Below are positions 1 to 6,264 of a DNA stretch of 41,306 bases, in pieces. The position numbers and the translations under genes are program-made. Position 1 is the first letter of the stretch, and each line of letters opens with the position of its first letter. The DNA comes from an uncultured Ileibacterium sp. (lineage in GTDB: Bacteria; Bacillota; Clostridia; Peptostreptococcales; Anaerovoracaceae), in the NCBI GenBank assembly GCA_902488835.1, contig CABTXQ010000008.1, positions 1 through 41,306 on the forward strand, in the 5' to 3' direction. The notes beneath the pieces were generated by a model. That model ran no database searches. It saw only the letters and a program-made list of their open reading frames with translations, and was not told the origin of the DNA.

Positions 1-585
1 AATAAATACATAAATAAATATATTAATACGGCTGTTTCTGAAGAGCGGAAGGAACTGTCCTTTGTTGAAAAAACGAGATTCCTCTTTGAAACAGAAATTG
101 ATGAGGTTGAACTAGGATACATAAAAACTCAAGGTATCGATATGTACTATAAGCCTGACCTTTTATCAGATCTATCAGAACTTAATTATGATTATATTGT
201 TTATGACTACGGAGTATATACAGATATTAACTTTAATAAAACTGCATTTCTGAAAGATGATTTGCAGTTTTTTTGTGTAGGTGCTAACGCTGCTGAGATG
301 GACTACACATGGGAAATTGCTGCCAACTTATCATATAAAAAGGCTGATTTAATTTTCTCTTTTACTGCTGAAAATGATAGAGAGGAAATTAGAGAGATGA
401 TGGGAGATTTTATGTCTAGTGATAGATGTTATTTTACTGACTATACACCTAACCCTTATATTTTATCTAATGTTGATTTATATAAAGAACTGATTCCTCT
501 TTCAGAAAATAAGGATATAAGCAAACCATCTGAAAAAAAGAAGAAAAAGAATTTCTTTAGAAGGAGTAAAAATGGGAAGATATAA
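1..585 (+). CDS. 5'-truncated element protein, possibly ParA/MinD-like C-terminal part
   Basis: The reading frame is open from the first base of the window to the stop at 583-585, so the gene starts upstream. The ATG at 142 is internal, because the codons before it read through without a stop and without a nearby ribosome binding site. About 194 residues are visible. A hydrophobic segment ending in an acidic residue (YDYIVYDYG) and a later FFCVGANAAEMD stretch recall the Walker B region and following strand of ParA/MinD-like ATPases found in clostridial ICEs. This similarity is weak and the Walker A part is not in the window. The C-terminus is a lysine-rich tail. It overlaps the next gene by 14 bp. 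Function is not established. Confidence 0.5.
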   Translation, partial: NKYINKYINTAVSEERKELSFVEKTRFLFETEIDEVELGYIKTQGIDMYYKPDLLSDLSELNYDYIVYDYGVYTDINFNKTAFLKDDLQFFCVGANAAEMDYTWEIAANLSYKKADLIFSFTAENDREEIREMMGDFMSSDRCYFTDYTPNPYILSNVDLYKELIPLSENKDISKPSEKKKKKNFFRRSKNGKI

Positions 586-868
586 CAAGATGAGAGCGAT
601 TCTTGCTCAAGAGAGAGCTTTTAGAGAAGAACAAAATAGGCTGCATGAGAAACATGAAGAGATTGATAGAGATAAAGTTATTGTCGAAAAAAGTACTACG
701 GTTAGATCCATTTTAGAATTTACTAGAATTTCAATAAAAACGATTGCAGGAATTGCTCTAATTATTTTTGCAGCAATAGGAATTATTACACTAATTTATC
801 CAGGAGTTAGAACAGAATTCATTTCAGTTTTAAAAGATATGATTGTTGAATTGAAAAAGATGATATAG
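572..868 (+). CDS. Small single-pass membrane protein of the element
   Basis: This 98-residue protein has a charged, glutamate/arginine-rich N-terminal half (about residues 1-45), then one hydrophobic segment (about 53-74, with IAGIALIIFAAIGIITLIY) and a short lysine-containing tail. The start is supported by AAGGAG at 561-566, six bases before the ATG, inside the end of the preceding gene. The overlap suggests translational coupling. I do not recognise a family. Small single-pass proteins of this kind are common between conjugation genes, but no role can be assigned. Confidence 0.65.
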   Translation: MGRYNKMRAILAQERAFREEQNRLHEKHEEIDRDKVIVEKSTTVRSILEFTRISIKTIAGIALIIFAAIGIITLIYPGVRTEFISVLKDMIVELKKMI

Positions 869-881
869 GAAAGGTTAAATT

Positions 882-1235
882 ATGCTAGATGTAGGATATA
901 AACATGTAAAAGAATTTGCAGAAAACTATGCTTTAGATATTAATTTTAAAATAGATTTAACTAAAAGAGAAATTGATAATTATTTTTTAGGAATAGAGAG
1001 TAAAGATATTAAAGATATAGAAGATTATTTATGCGAGGCATTTGCAAAATATTTAGCTGATAAAGACCTGGTGTTTGTAAGTGTAAATTTTGAAAATGAA
1101 AATGAAAGATATATGAGTGCATATGGGTATGTTGATATGTACTACAGGAAAGCTTTAATAAAGCATTTCTTGGTAAAAAGATTAAATCAATTAAAGGAAA
1201 GAGGAAAAAATGAGCATAATATTAATAATGGCTGA
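882..1235 (+). CDS. Hypothetical element protein
   Basis: This is a 117-residue soluble, charged protein without a signal peptide or membrane segment. It starts 13 bp after the preceding gene with AGGAAAGG about nine bases upstream, and its 3' end overlaps the topoisomerase start by 26 bp in another frame. I recognise no domain. The overlap with topB suggests co-translation and membership of the same operon. Confidence 0.6.
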   Translation: MLDVGYKHVKEFAENYALDINFKIDLTKREIDNYFLGIESKDIKDIEDYLCEAFAKYLADKDLVFVSVNFENENERYMSAYGYVDMYYRKALIKHFLVKRLNQLKERGKNEHNINNG

Positions 1236-3342
1236 AAAAGCTAATGCTGCTAAAGATATAGCTGAAGCTATCAACCTTGATAACCTTGAAAAGATACCTG
1301 GTGGATTTTTACATGGTTATTTAGGAGATGATGAGGTTATAGTTGTTCATTCACAAGGGCATTTATTAAGATTAAAAGAGCCGGAAGAAATTAATCCAAA
1401 ATATAAAAAATGGGAAATTAGTGATTTGCCAATAGTTTTTACCGATAGTGAATTAAAAGAAATCGATTATGAAAGTGCAAAACGATTTGGAGCTATAAAA
1501 GCATATTTAGAAAAAGCTGACGTTATTATAAATGCTGGAGATTCCGGTAGGGAAGGTGAGCTAATTCAAAGATGGATTATTAAAAAGAGCAAAGTGAAAA
1601 AGAATGTGTATAGGTTATGGTCAAGCAGTCTAACAAAAGCAGCATTAGTAGAGGCATATGCTAACTTGATTGGTGGGAATATGGAAGAGCAAAAAATGCT
1701 TGATAATTTATACGATGCAGGAGCAGCTCGTGCGATTATGGATAAATTTATGGGATATAACTATAGCAGACTCATATCTTTAACAAAAACTGACGGTGTA
1801 ACTGTTAATTATGGTAGATGTAAATCGCCTATAATTAGTGCAATTATAAAAAGAGATGAAGAAATAAAAAAATTTGTAAAAATACCTTATTCATATATTT
1901 CAGTAAACTTTATAAAGGATAAAGCTGAATTTACTGGGGTAGTTATTTCTGACGATAATTCAAGAATGGACTTAAAATCACATAATGAAGCTGATGAGAT
2001 TAGAAAAAGTATTGGTAAAACGGGAGAAGTCCTCTCATATGAGGAACAAGTTAAAATTAATTATCCCCCTAAACCTTTTGACATTTTAACGCTTCAAAAG
2101 AAAATGAGCGATAAATATGGATATGAAGCTGAAGAAACACTTAAGCTCAGTCAATCTCTTTATGATGAACATAAAATATTATCTTATCCTAGAACCGATA
2201 GCAGATACTTAACATCAGATTTAAAGGATATAACAAATAATGTTCTAACTGAACTTAATTTCGGAGAGTTTAGTAAATTTGTTAATATGGCAGCTCAAGT
2301 AAATATTCCTGGAAGATATTTTAATGATAAAAAGGTAATAGATCATCATGCGTTAATTCCGGTTATTCCTGAACAAGGAATTAAGCGTAAATATTTTAAT
2401 CTTGATGAAAAAGAAAAGAATGTTTTTGATGAAATTGTACTTAGTTTTATTTCGTTATTTTTACCAGGAGAAAAATATAAAGAAACTGAATTGATATTAA
2501 AGTCAAATAATATACGAATTAAAGCTAAAGGAAAGACTGCTTTAGAAGAGGGCTATACAAGAATCTTAAAAAGCAGTAAAGAAGAAAAAGAAATTGTCAA
2601 TTATATACCAGAAAATTTAATACCAGGAGAATGTATTGATATAGATAGAGTGGAAATAGTTGATGCAGAAACTAAGCCTAAGAAACACTTTACAACATCT
2701 TCATTACTTGATTATATGAAGATACATAACATAGGAACTGGAGCGACAAGAGATAAAATACTTAAGGAAATAACAGAAAAGAAAGGGCATAACATTGATA
2801 GTTCTGTAAAAAAAGACGGCAAATACTATGTTCCTACAGATTTTGGTATAAAGATGGATGCTTTAATTCCAGAAGATATTAAATCGATTGACTACTTATC
2901 GATGCTTGATACTAATCTTAAAAAAATAGAAGATGGGAATCTATCAAAAACAATTTTCTTAAAAAGCATTCAGAAGGACTTTGAAGAAAAGTATCAAAAT
3001 ATGCTTAATGACAAAGAAATACTATTAAAAAACAGAAAGGATTTGAAAAAATCTATATTTACTTGCCCATTTTGCAACGAACCGCTCGTTGACAAAAATT
3101 GGGGATATACTTGTCAGAATTGGAAAAAAGATGGAACAGGATGCAATTACAGCATTCCTAAAAAAATAGCAGGTAAAAAACTTTCAGATAAAGTTTTAAT
3201 GGATCTTATAAAGCTGGGGAAAAGTAAAAATAAAATTACTGGATTTAAAAGAAAATCAGGAGAGAAATTTGATGCATTTTTGAAATATAGCATTATTGAT
3301 GGTAAAGTAGACATATCATTTGATAACACTAGGAAGAAATGA
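1210..3342 (+). CDS. topB: DNA topoisomerase III-like type IA topoisomerase
   Basis: Type IA enzymes pass single DNA strands through a transient 5'-phosphotyrosyl break. ICE-borne copies probably resolve DNA during transfer or replication. The 710-residue protein begins with a TOPRIM domain (MAEKANAAKDIAEAI near residue 7; the acidic GDSGREGE at 110-117, with D111 and E117). The active-site region LSYPRTDSRYL holds the likely catalytic Tyr326. A C-terminal zinc ribbon has Cys619, Cys622, Cys635 and Cys645. Length fits TopB/TraE-type enzymes. The usual DPDREGE is altered to GDSGREGE, which is uncommon but keeps the key acidic residues. AAAGAGG precedes the ATG at 1210; a second in-frame ATG lies at 1228. 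Confidence 0.93.
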   Translation: MSIILIMAEKANAAKDIAEAINLDNLEKIPGGFLHGYLGDDEVIVVHSQGHLLRLKEPEEINPKYKKWEISDLPIVFTDSELKEIDYESAKRFGAIKAYLEKADVIINAGDSGREGELIQRWIIKKSKVKKNVYRLWSSSLTKAALVEAYANLIGGNMEEQKMLDNLYDAGAARAIMDKFMGYNYSRLISLTKTDGVTVNYGRCKSPIISAIIKRDEEIKKFVKIPYSYISVNFIKDKAEFTGVVISDDNSRMDLKSHNEADEIRKSIGKTGEVLSYEEQVKINYPPKPFDILTLQKKMSDKYGYEAEETLKLSQSLYDEHKILSYPRTDSRYLTSDLKDITNNVLTELNFGEFSKFVNMAAQVNIPGRYFNDKKVIDHHALIPVIPEQGIKRKYFNLDEKEKNVFDEIVLSFISLFLPGEKYKETELILKSNNIRIKAKGKTALEEGYTRILKSSKEEKEIVNYIPENLIPGECIDIDRVEIVDAETKPKKHFTTSSLLDYMKIHNIGTGATRDKILKEITEKKGHNIDSSVKKDGKYYVPTDFGIKMDALIPEDIKSIDYLSMLDTNLKKIEDGNLSKTIFLKSIQKDFEEKYQNMLNDKEILLKNRKDLKKSIFTCPFCNEPLVDKNWGYTCQNWKKDGTGCNYSIPKKIAGKKLSDKVLMDLIKLGKSKNKITGFKRKSGEKFDAFLKYSIIDGKVDISFDNTRKK

Positions 3343-3350
3343 GGTTAGAT

Positions 3351-3608
3351 ATGAAAAAAGCATTAAGAGAGATGCTTCTAGATATGTTACTTTTATTCAG
3401 GGGCATCATACGCTTTATATCAAAAGGAGCGATTATATTTTGTATTCTCATTATAATTATAAGTAAGTTAACTCACACAGAAATGGAGTTTGCAGTCAAA
3501 ATAACATTTTTTGTGTTTATCTTATTCTTTAGCTTTGTATTATGGGGGTATGATAAACTTATAATCTTAATTTGCCCGGAAGATCAGTATATTGAGCTGC
3601 CATTCTAA
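3351..3608 (+). CDS. Small two-pass membrane protein
   Basis: This 85-residue protein is very hydrophobic, with two likely membrane helices (about residues 22-43 and 51-71 of the 85). I prefer the ATG at 3351 because GAGG at 3341-3344 lies six bases upstream. An in-frame ATG at 3339 overlaps the topB stop and has only a closely spaced AGGAAG. The gene is coupled to topB and is followed by a terminator at 3642-3670, so it appears to close this operon. Family and role are unknown. Confidence 0.6.
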   Translation: MKKALREMLLDMLLLFRGIIRFISKGAIIFCILIIIISKLTHTEMEFAVKITFFVFILFFSFVLWGYDKLIILICPEDQYIELPF

Positions 3609-3641
3609 TTAGTATTTATATCAACATTATAATTAAATTGT

Positions 3642-3670
3642 AAAAAGAGGTTATCCCCCCCTCTTTTTTT
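3642..3670 (+). terminator. Rho-independent terminator after the topB operon
   Basis: A nine-base stem, AAAAAGAGG at 3642-3650 and CCTCTTTTT at 3660-3668, closes a nine-base C-rich loop and runs into a T tract ending at 3670. It is placed 33 bp after the stop of the small membrane protein and separates the upstream operon from the palindrome and SSB-like operon. Confidence 0.75.
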
Positions 3671-3698
3671 ATTTATATAAACCATAAAGATAACTTAA

Positions 3699-3892
3699 TG
3701 AACATTTCTTTCGAAATAGAAGAATATTCTCCTTTGTTCTCTGTGCTGATATTTTATGCGATTACAGGTTTTCTCAAGTAGCAAGCGGTTGTAAAAAGCT
3801 TTGCTTTTTCTCCACCGGAAAGCATTCCTACTTGAGTTTACCTTTTTTAATCGCCTTTTTTACAGCTAACAGAGAACAACTTTTAATGTTCA
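3699..3892. repeat. Nested imperfect palindrome of about 195 bp
   Basis: Six colinear arm pairs fold the region into one long interrupted hairpin. They are TGAACATT 3699-3706 with AATGTTCA 3885-3892; TTGTTCTCTGT 3734-3744 with ACAGAGAACAA 3869-3879; GCTG 3745-3748 with CAGC 3863-3866; GCGATTA 3758-3764 with TAATCGC 3848-3854; CTCAAGTAG 3773-3781 with CTACTTGAG 3828-3836; and AAAAAGC 3793-3799 with GCTTTTT 3803-3809 around a TTT tip. This fills most of the 393-bp non-coding gap between 3609 and 4001. It has no ORF of note and no downstream T tract. A single-strand origin, transfer-related structure, structured RNA or MITE-like insertion are all possible. Confidence 0.7.
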
Positions 3893-3919
3893 CGTAAACA
3901 AAGGTGGTGATACTTAAAA

Positions 3920-3946
3920 ATGAAACTTATATTTGATACATCTTAA
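3920..3946 (+). other. Possible 8-codon leader peptide ORF
   Basis: A strong ribosome binding site-like AAGGTGGTG (3901-3909) lies ten bases before an ATG at 3920 that opens an eight-residue ORF (MKLIFDTS) ending in TAA at 3946. It sits between the long palindrome and the SSB-like gene. It could be a leader peptide or the remnant of a decayed gene start. Only the good ribosome binding site argues for it. Confidence 0.2.
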
Positions 3947-3961
3947 ATTAACTTATAAACA
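3933..3961 (+). promoter_or_regulatory. Candidate promoter of the SSB-like operon
   Basis: TTGATA at 3933-3938 and TAAACA at 3956-3961 are separated by 17 bases, 41 bp upstream of the SSB-like start at 4002. The -10 is a moderate match only. Confidence 0.35.
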
Positions 3962-4001
3962 TGACTAAAATTTTTCTTTTTTATTGAATGAGAGGTTAAC
4001 T

Positions 4002-4301
4002 ATGAAAATTTATGAAAAACAAGAAGCAAGAGTATTTGAAGTAAAAGAAGCTGAAAATAGAAAAAACACATATAGAGCAAATATATCAACCTATGAAGGG
4101 AAAGGTCAGGATGATAAGATTAAATATTCTTCCTGGAATGCTTATTTTGTAGGAGATGCTTATAAAAAAGCAAAATCATTGAAAGATAAAGACAAAATAA
4201 TACTTACTATGGCTAAGATAGAAAATTCCTATAATAAAGAAAAGGAAAAACTATATATCAATGTAACAATTTTTGATTTTGATATAAAGGATGATAAATA
4301 A
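4002..4301 (+). CDS. SSB-like OB-fold protein of the element
   Basis: This 99-residue protein probably binds single-stranded DNA made during transfer or replication. Its core (TYRANISTYEGKGQDDKIKY, then SSWNAYFVGDAYKKAKSLKDKDKI and KLYINVTIFDFDI) has the strand pattern and conserved tryptophan of small SSB-like proteins seen in Bacillota ICEs. The call is from memory of that family. It lacks the acidic C-terminal tip of bacterial SSB and ends in DIKDDK. I choose the ATG at 4002, preceded by AGAGG at 3991-3995, over an in-frame TTG at 3984. It begins an operon that continues with 2-bp spacing, and a shortened paralogue lies at 4745-4894. Confidence 0.6.
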   Translation: MKIYEKQEARVFEVKEAENRKNTYRANISTYEGKGQDDKIKYSSWNAYFVGDAYKKAKSLKDKDKIILTMAKIENSYNKEKEKLYINVTIFDFDIKDDK

Positions 4302-4303
4302 TT

Positions 4304-4729
4304 ATGAAAAATTTACCAGTTTTAATAGAGTTTCAAGGCACTTTTACAAAAGGATTTTTAGAGAAGAAAAAGGTCTTACTCCCCAAACCTGAAAATGTTT
4401 CATATTGTGAAACATTATTTTTTAAAGAAGAATATGATTATACTAAAATCATTAGCTTATTAAGAATTGCTATTATATATAGTAACGATTCTCCGCAATG
4501 TTTATTTCAAGATTCTCATGCTAATGATTATTTAACTTATGAAATTTCTTGTGATTGGAAACAAGAGGGAAATGAATTTAAAAATATTCTTTGGGAGTTA
4601 TTTGAAATTACTGGAGTATATGTCGAAGATTATTTGGTGAACCGATTGTGTAGTATATCTATTTCATATCCAAAATCCTGGGATGACAACGAACCTGAAT
4701 TTTGGAAGAAAGTTTATGCAGGTGGTTAA
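4304..4729 (+). CDS. Hypothetical element protein
   Basis: This is a 141-residue soluble, acidic protein, rich in aromatic residues, with two cysteines in the middle (positions 35 and 66) and a third and fourth later. It has no signal peptide or membrane helix and matches no family I recognise. It starts 2 bp after the SSB-like gene, so it is almost certainly co-transcribed and perhaps coupled, because no good independent ribosome binding site is seen. Confidence 0.6.
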   Translation: MKNLPVLIEFQGTFTKGFLEKKKVLLPKPENVSYCETLFFKEEYDYTKIISLLRIAIIYSNDSPQCLFQDSHANDYLTYEISCDWKQEGNEFKNILWELFEITGVYVEDYLVNRLCSISISYPKSWDDNEPEFWKKVYAGG

Positions 4730-4744
4730 AGCAAGGAAAGAAAA

Positions 4745-4894
4745 ATGCAGATTAAAAAATATCAGAAAGCAACAGTATTTGAAATAAAAGAACCTGAAAA
4801 TAGAAAAAATATTGAAGATATTACACCTGAAAACGAAAATAACAACTCTGAAAATTTTGAAAAAGCTCCAGAATTTAATAATCTTGATGAATAG
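4745..4894 (+). CDS. Shortened SSB-like paralogue (49 aa)
   Basis: A short ORF with AAGGAAAG about five bases before its ATG. Its first 22 residues (VFEIKEPENRKN region) closely match residues 1-22 of the SSB-like protein at 4002-4301 (VFEVKEAENRKN). The rest is not the OB-fold core but an acidic, asparagine-rich tail ending in FNNLDE, reminiscent of SSB C-terminal tails. It therefore looks like an SSB-like gene whose central fold was deleted, or a small partner that kept only the two ends. It stays in frame and has a ribosome binding site, so it may still be expressed. The next gene starts 8 bp later. Confidence 0.5.
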   Translation: MQIKKYQKATVFEIKEPENRKNIEDITPENENNNSENFEKAPEFNNLDE

Positions 4895-4902
4895 GTGACA
4901 AA

Positions 4903-5325
4903 ATGTTTTTAACAGAAAAAGAGCTAAAAGATAAGTTTTGGGAAAATTACAATTATTCCGGTCGTGCTTTAAGATATGAATTTGAATCGCCAATTCGAGA
5001 GGGTAATGCGGATTTAATTACAATCGAAATGTTCCAGGATAAAGTTCAATTTAATGCATTTGAATTTAAGTTGTCAGATATAAAGAAAGCTATTCTACAA
5101 GCAAAACAAAATTCAAAGTTTGTACATAAGTCTTGGATTGTAATTCCGTCAGAAAAAGGAAATTTAATTAAGGATAGATACAGTACATATCTTAATGATT
5201 TAAAATACGTAGGAGTAATTATAGTGGAAGAAGGGGGCAGATGGAAAATGGTTCACAAGCCCGTTTATAGAAAAAACATCGAGTTAAAAAATGAAATTTT
5301 AAAATTAATGTTATTAAAGTTATAG
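4903..5325 (+). CDS. Putative PD-(D/E)XK-type nuclease-like protein
   Basis: This 140-residue protein has an arrangement typical of PD-(D/E)XK folds. An N-terminal helix with Glu26 is followed by REGNADLITIE with Asp37, and then by a strand ending in FEFKL with Glu54 and Lys56. A helix (SDIKKAILQAKQNSKFVHKS, with the Q/K-rich pattern of these families) and another strand (WIVIP) follow. It could be a nuclease, or a DNA-binding relative that retained the catalytic residues. It is the last gene of the SSB-like operon and is followed by a terminator at 5335-5373. The assignment rests on pattern only. Confidence 0.45.
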   Translation: MFLTEKELKDKFWENYNYSGRALRYEFESPIREGNADLITIEMFQDKVQFNAFEFKLSDIKKAILQAKQNSKFVHKSWIVIPSEKGNLIKDRYSTYLNDLKYVGVIIVEEGGRWKMVHKPVYRKNIELKNEILKLMLLKL

Positions 5326-5334
5326 TCAAAATTG

Positions 5335-5373
5335 GTGGGTGGGGATTAATTCGCCACCCTGTTTTATTTTTCG
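5335..5373 (+). terminator. Terminator after the SSB-like operon
   Basis: A GC-rich hairpin (GGGTGG near 5335 with CCACCC near 5355-5360) closes a short loop and is followed by TGTTTTATTTTT. It lies just after the stop at 5325 and isolates the mobilization operon from upstream transcription. Confidence 0.65.
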
Positions 5374-5406
5374 CATTGCGAATAAATAAAGAGCATAAGG
5401 AAAAAC

Positions 5407-5471
5407 TGATAGCACATTTAGTGCTACGTTGGCAGTGCCAACGGTTTAGAGTGATAGCACATTTAGTGCTA
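5407..5471. other. oriT-like repeat block upstream of the mobilization operon
   Basis: Two perfect 20-bp direct repeats, TGATAGCACATTTAGTGCTA, lie at 5407-5426 and 5452-5471. Each contains the inverted repeat TAGCAC-N5-GTGCTA. Between them is a near-perfect palindrome, CGTTGGCA-G-TGCCAACG, at 5427-5443. Direct and inverted repeats beside the genes for accessory DNA-binding proteins and a relaxase are the usual layout of an origin of transfer. The nick site cannot be read off. The repeats could instead be operators for the mobilization operon, or serve both purposes. Confidence 0.55.
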
Positions 5472-5516
5472 TATATACCTTTTTGATATATGATTTTGAC
5501 TATAAAAATGGCAAAA

Positions 5517-5531
5517 ATACCTTTTAGGTAT
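5517..5531. promoter_or_regulatory. Operator-like palindrome before the mobilization operon
   Basis: ATACCT-TTT-AGGTAT is a perfect 15-bp dyad 30 bp upstream of the start at 5561. Related half-sites occur at 5476-5480 (ATACC) and in the Shine-Dalgarno region GAGGTAT (5550-5556). The position suits autoregulation by one of the two small DNA-binding proteins encoded next. Confidence 0.4.
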
Positions 5532-5560
5532 ACGCTTATTTGCAAATATGAGGTATAAAA

Positions 5561-5974
5561 ATGAAAAAACATTATGATTTAGATAAAAAAAGTGTGGAAA
5601 TTATTCATGAATATATGGAGAAATATAGTATTAAGTCTGAAGTTAATGCTGTCAAATTTATAATCAATGATTACAAAGAAAAAGATGAAGCAAGAGAAAA
5701 AATGATAGACATTATATCAGAGAAAATAAAAGAGGAACTAAAAAATGATTTAACAAGATTAAGACTTGGTGTAAGAACTGCTGAAAGAAATAGCATTATT
5801 CTAAAAGATATTGCAAATACTTTTTTATATAAAGAAAACTATTCATATCTTATGCCTGCAACAGGAAAGGAAAAACATAAAGTCCTTATAGAAGCAGAAA
5901 AACATCTTAATGAAATTATTTCGCATGCAAAACAAGTTAAAGACAATGAAAAAGCAGAAAAGGGAATTGAATAA
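5561..5974 (+). CDS. Putative relaxosome accessory protein (MobC-like position)
   Basis: A 137-residue, highly charged, mostly helical protein. The N-terminus (YDLDKKSVEIIHEYMEKY, then a helix with NAVKFIINDYKEKD) has a strand-helix-helix pattern like ribbon-helix-helix DNA-binding proteins. The rest looks like a long helical or coiled segment. It lies between the oriT-like repeats and another RHH protein and the relaxase, with GAGG 7 bp before the ATG. By position it may bind oriT and recruit the relaxase. The stop overlaps the next start by one base. Confidence 0.5.
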   Translation: MKKHYDLDKKSVEIIHEYMEKYSIKSEVNAVKFIINDYKEKDEAREKMIDIISEKIKEELKNDLTRLRLGVRTAERNSIILKDIANTFLYKENYSYLMPATGKEKHKVLIEAEKHLNEIISHAKQVKDNEKAEKGIE

Positions 5975-6252
5975 TGAAGAACATTAATATTTTTATAAGA
6001 GATATTGATCCTGCAGTAAAAGCAAAATTAGAGGCAATAGCAAAACAAAAAGGATTAAGTCTTAATTCGCTTGTGAAAATAATATTGTCTGATTATGCAA
6101 TTATGCCAGACATTAGATATCTTAACGACAAATACGAAAGTCTATTTAAAGATATGACAGCTATGTACAATTATATGCTTGAAAAGACAGGAGAAACTAT
6201 TTCAGAAAACACAGATACTATTCAGAGGTTATTGGAACTAATAAATTCATAG
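5974..6252 (+). CDS. Ribbon-helix-helix (CopG/Arc-like) DNA-binding protein
   Basis: A 92-residue protein whose first 45 residues fit the RHH fold: a short strand (INIFIRDID), helix A (PAVKAKLEAIAKQKG), the turn LSLNS and helix B (LVKIILSDYA). A helical C-terminal half follows. RHH proteins next to relaxase genes are typically relaxosome components or autoregulators of the mobilization operon. It starts at the stop of the preceding gene (A of TAATG shared) and ends 12 bp before the relaxase. Confidence 0.65.
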   Translation: MKNINIFIRDIDPAVKAKLEAIAKQKGLSLNSLVKIILSDYAIMPDIRYLNDKYESLFKDMTAMYNYMLEKTGETISENTDTIQRLLELINS

Positions 6253-6264
6253 TGAGGTACGGAA

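Noticed and set aside
142..144. ATG at 142 as the start of the first gene
   Set aside because: The frame stays open to the window edge and no ribosome binding site precedes the ATG.
5407..5471. CRISPR array
   Set aside because: Only two repeat copies with a palindrome between them, and no cas genes nearby.
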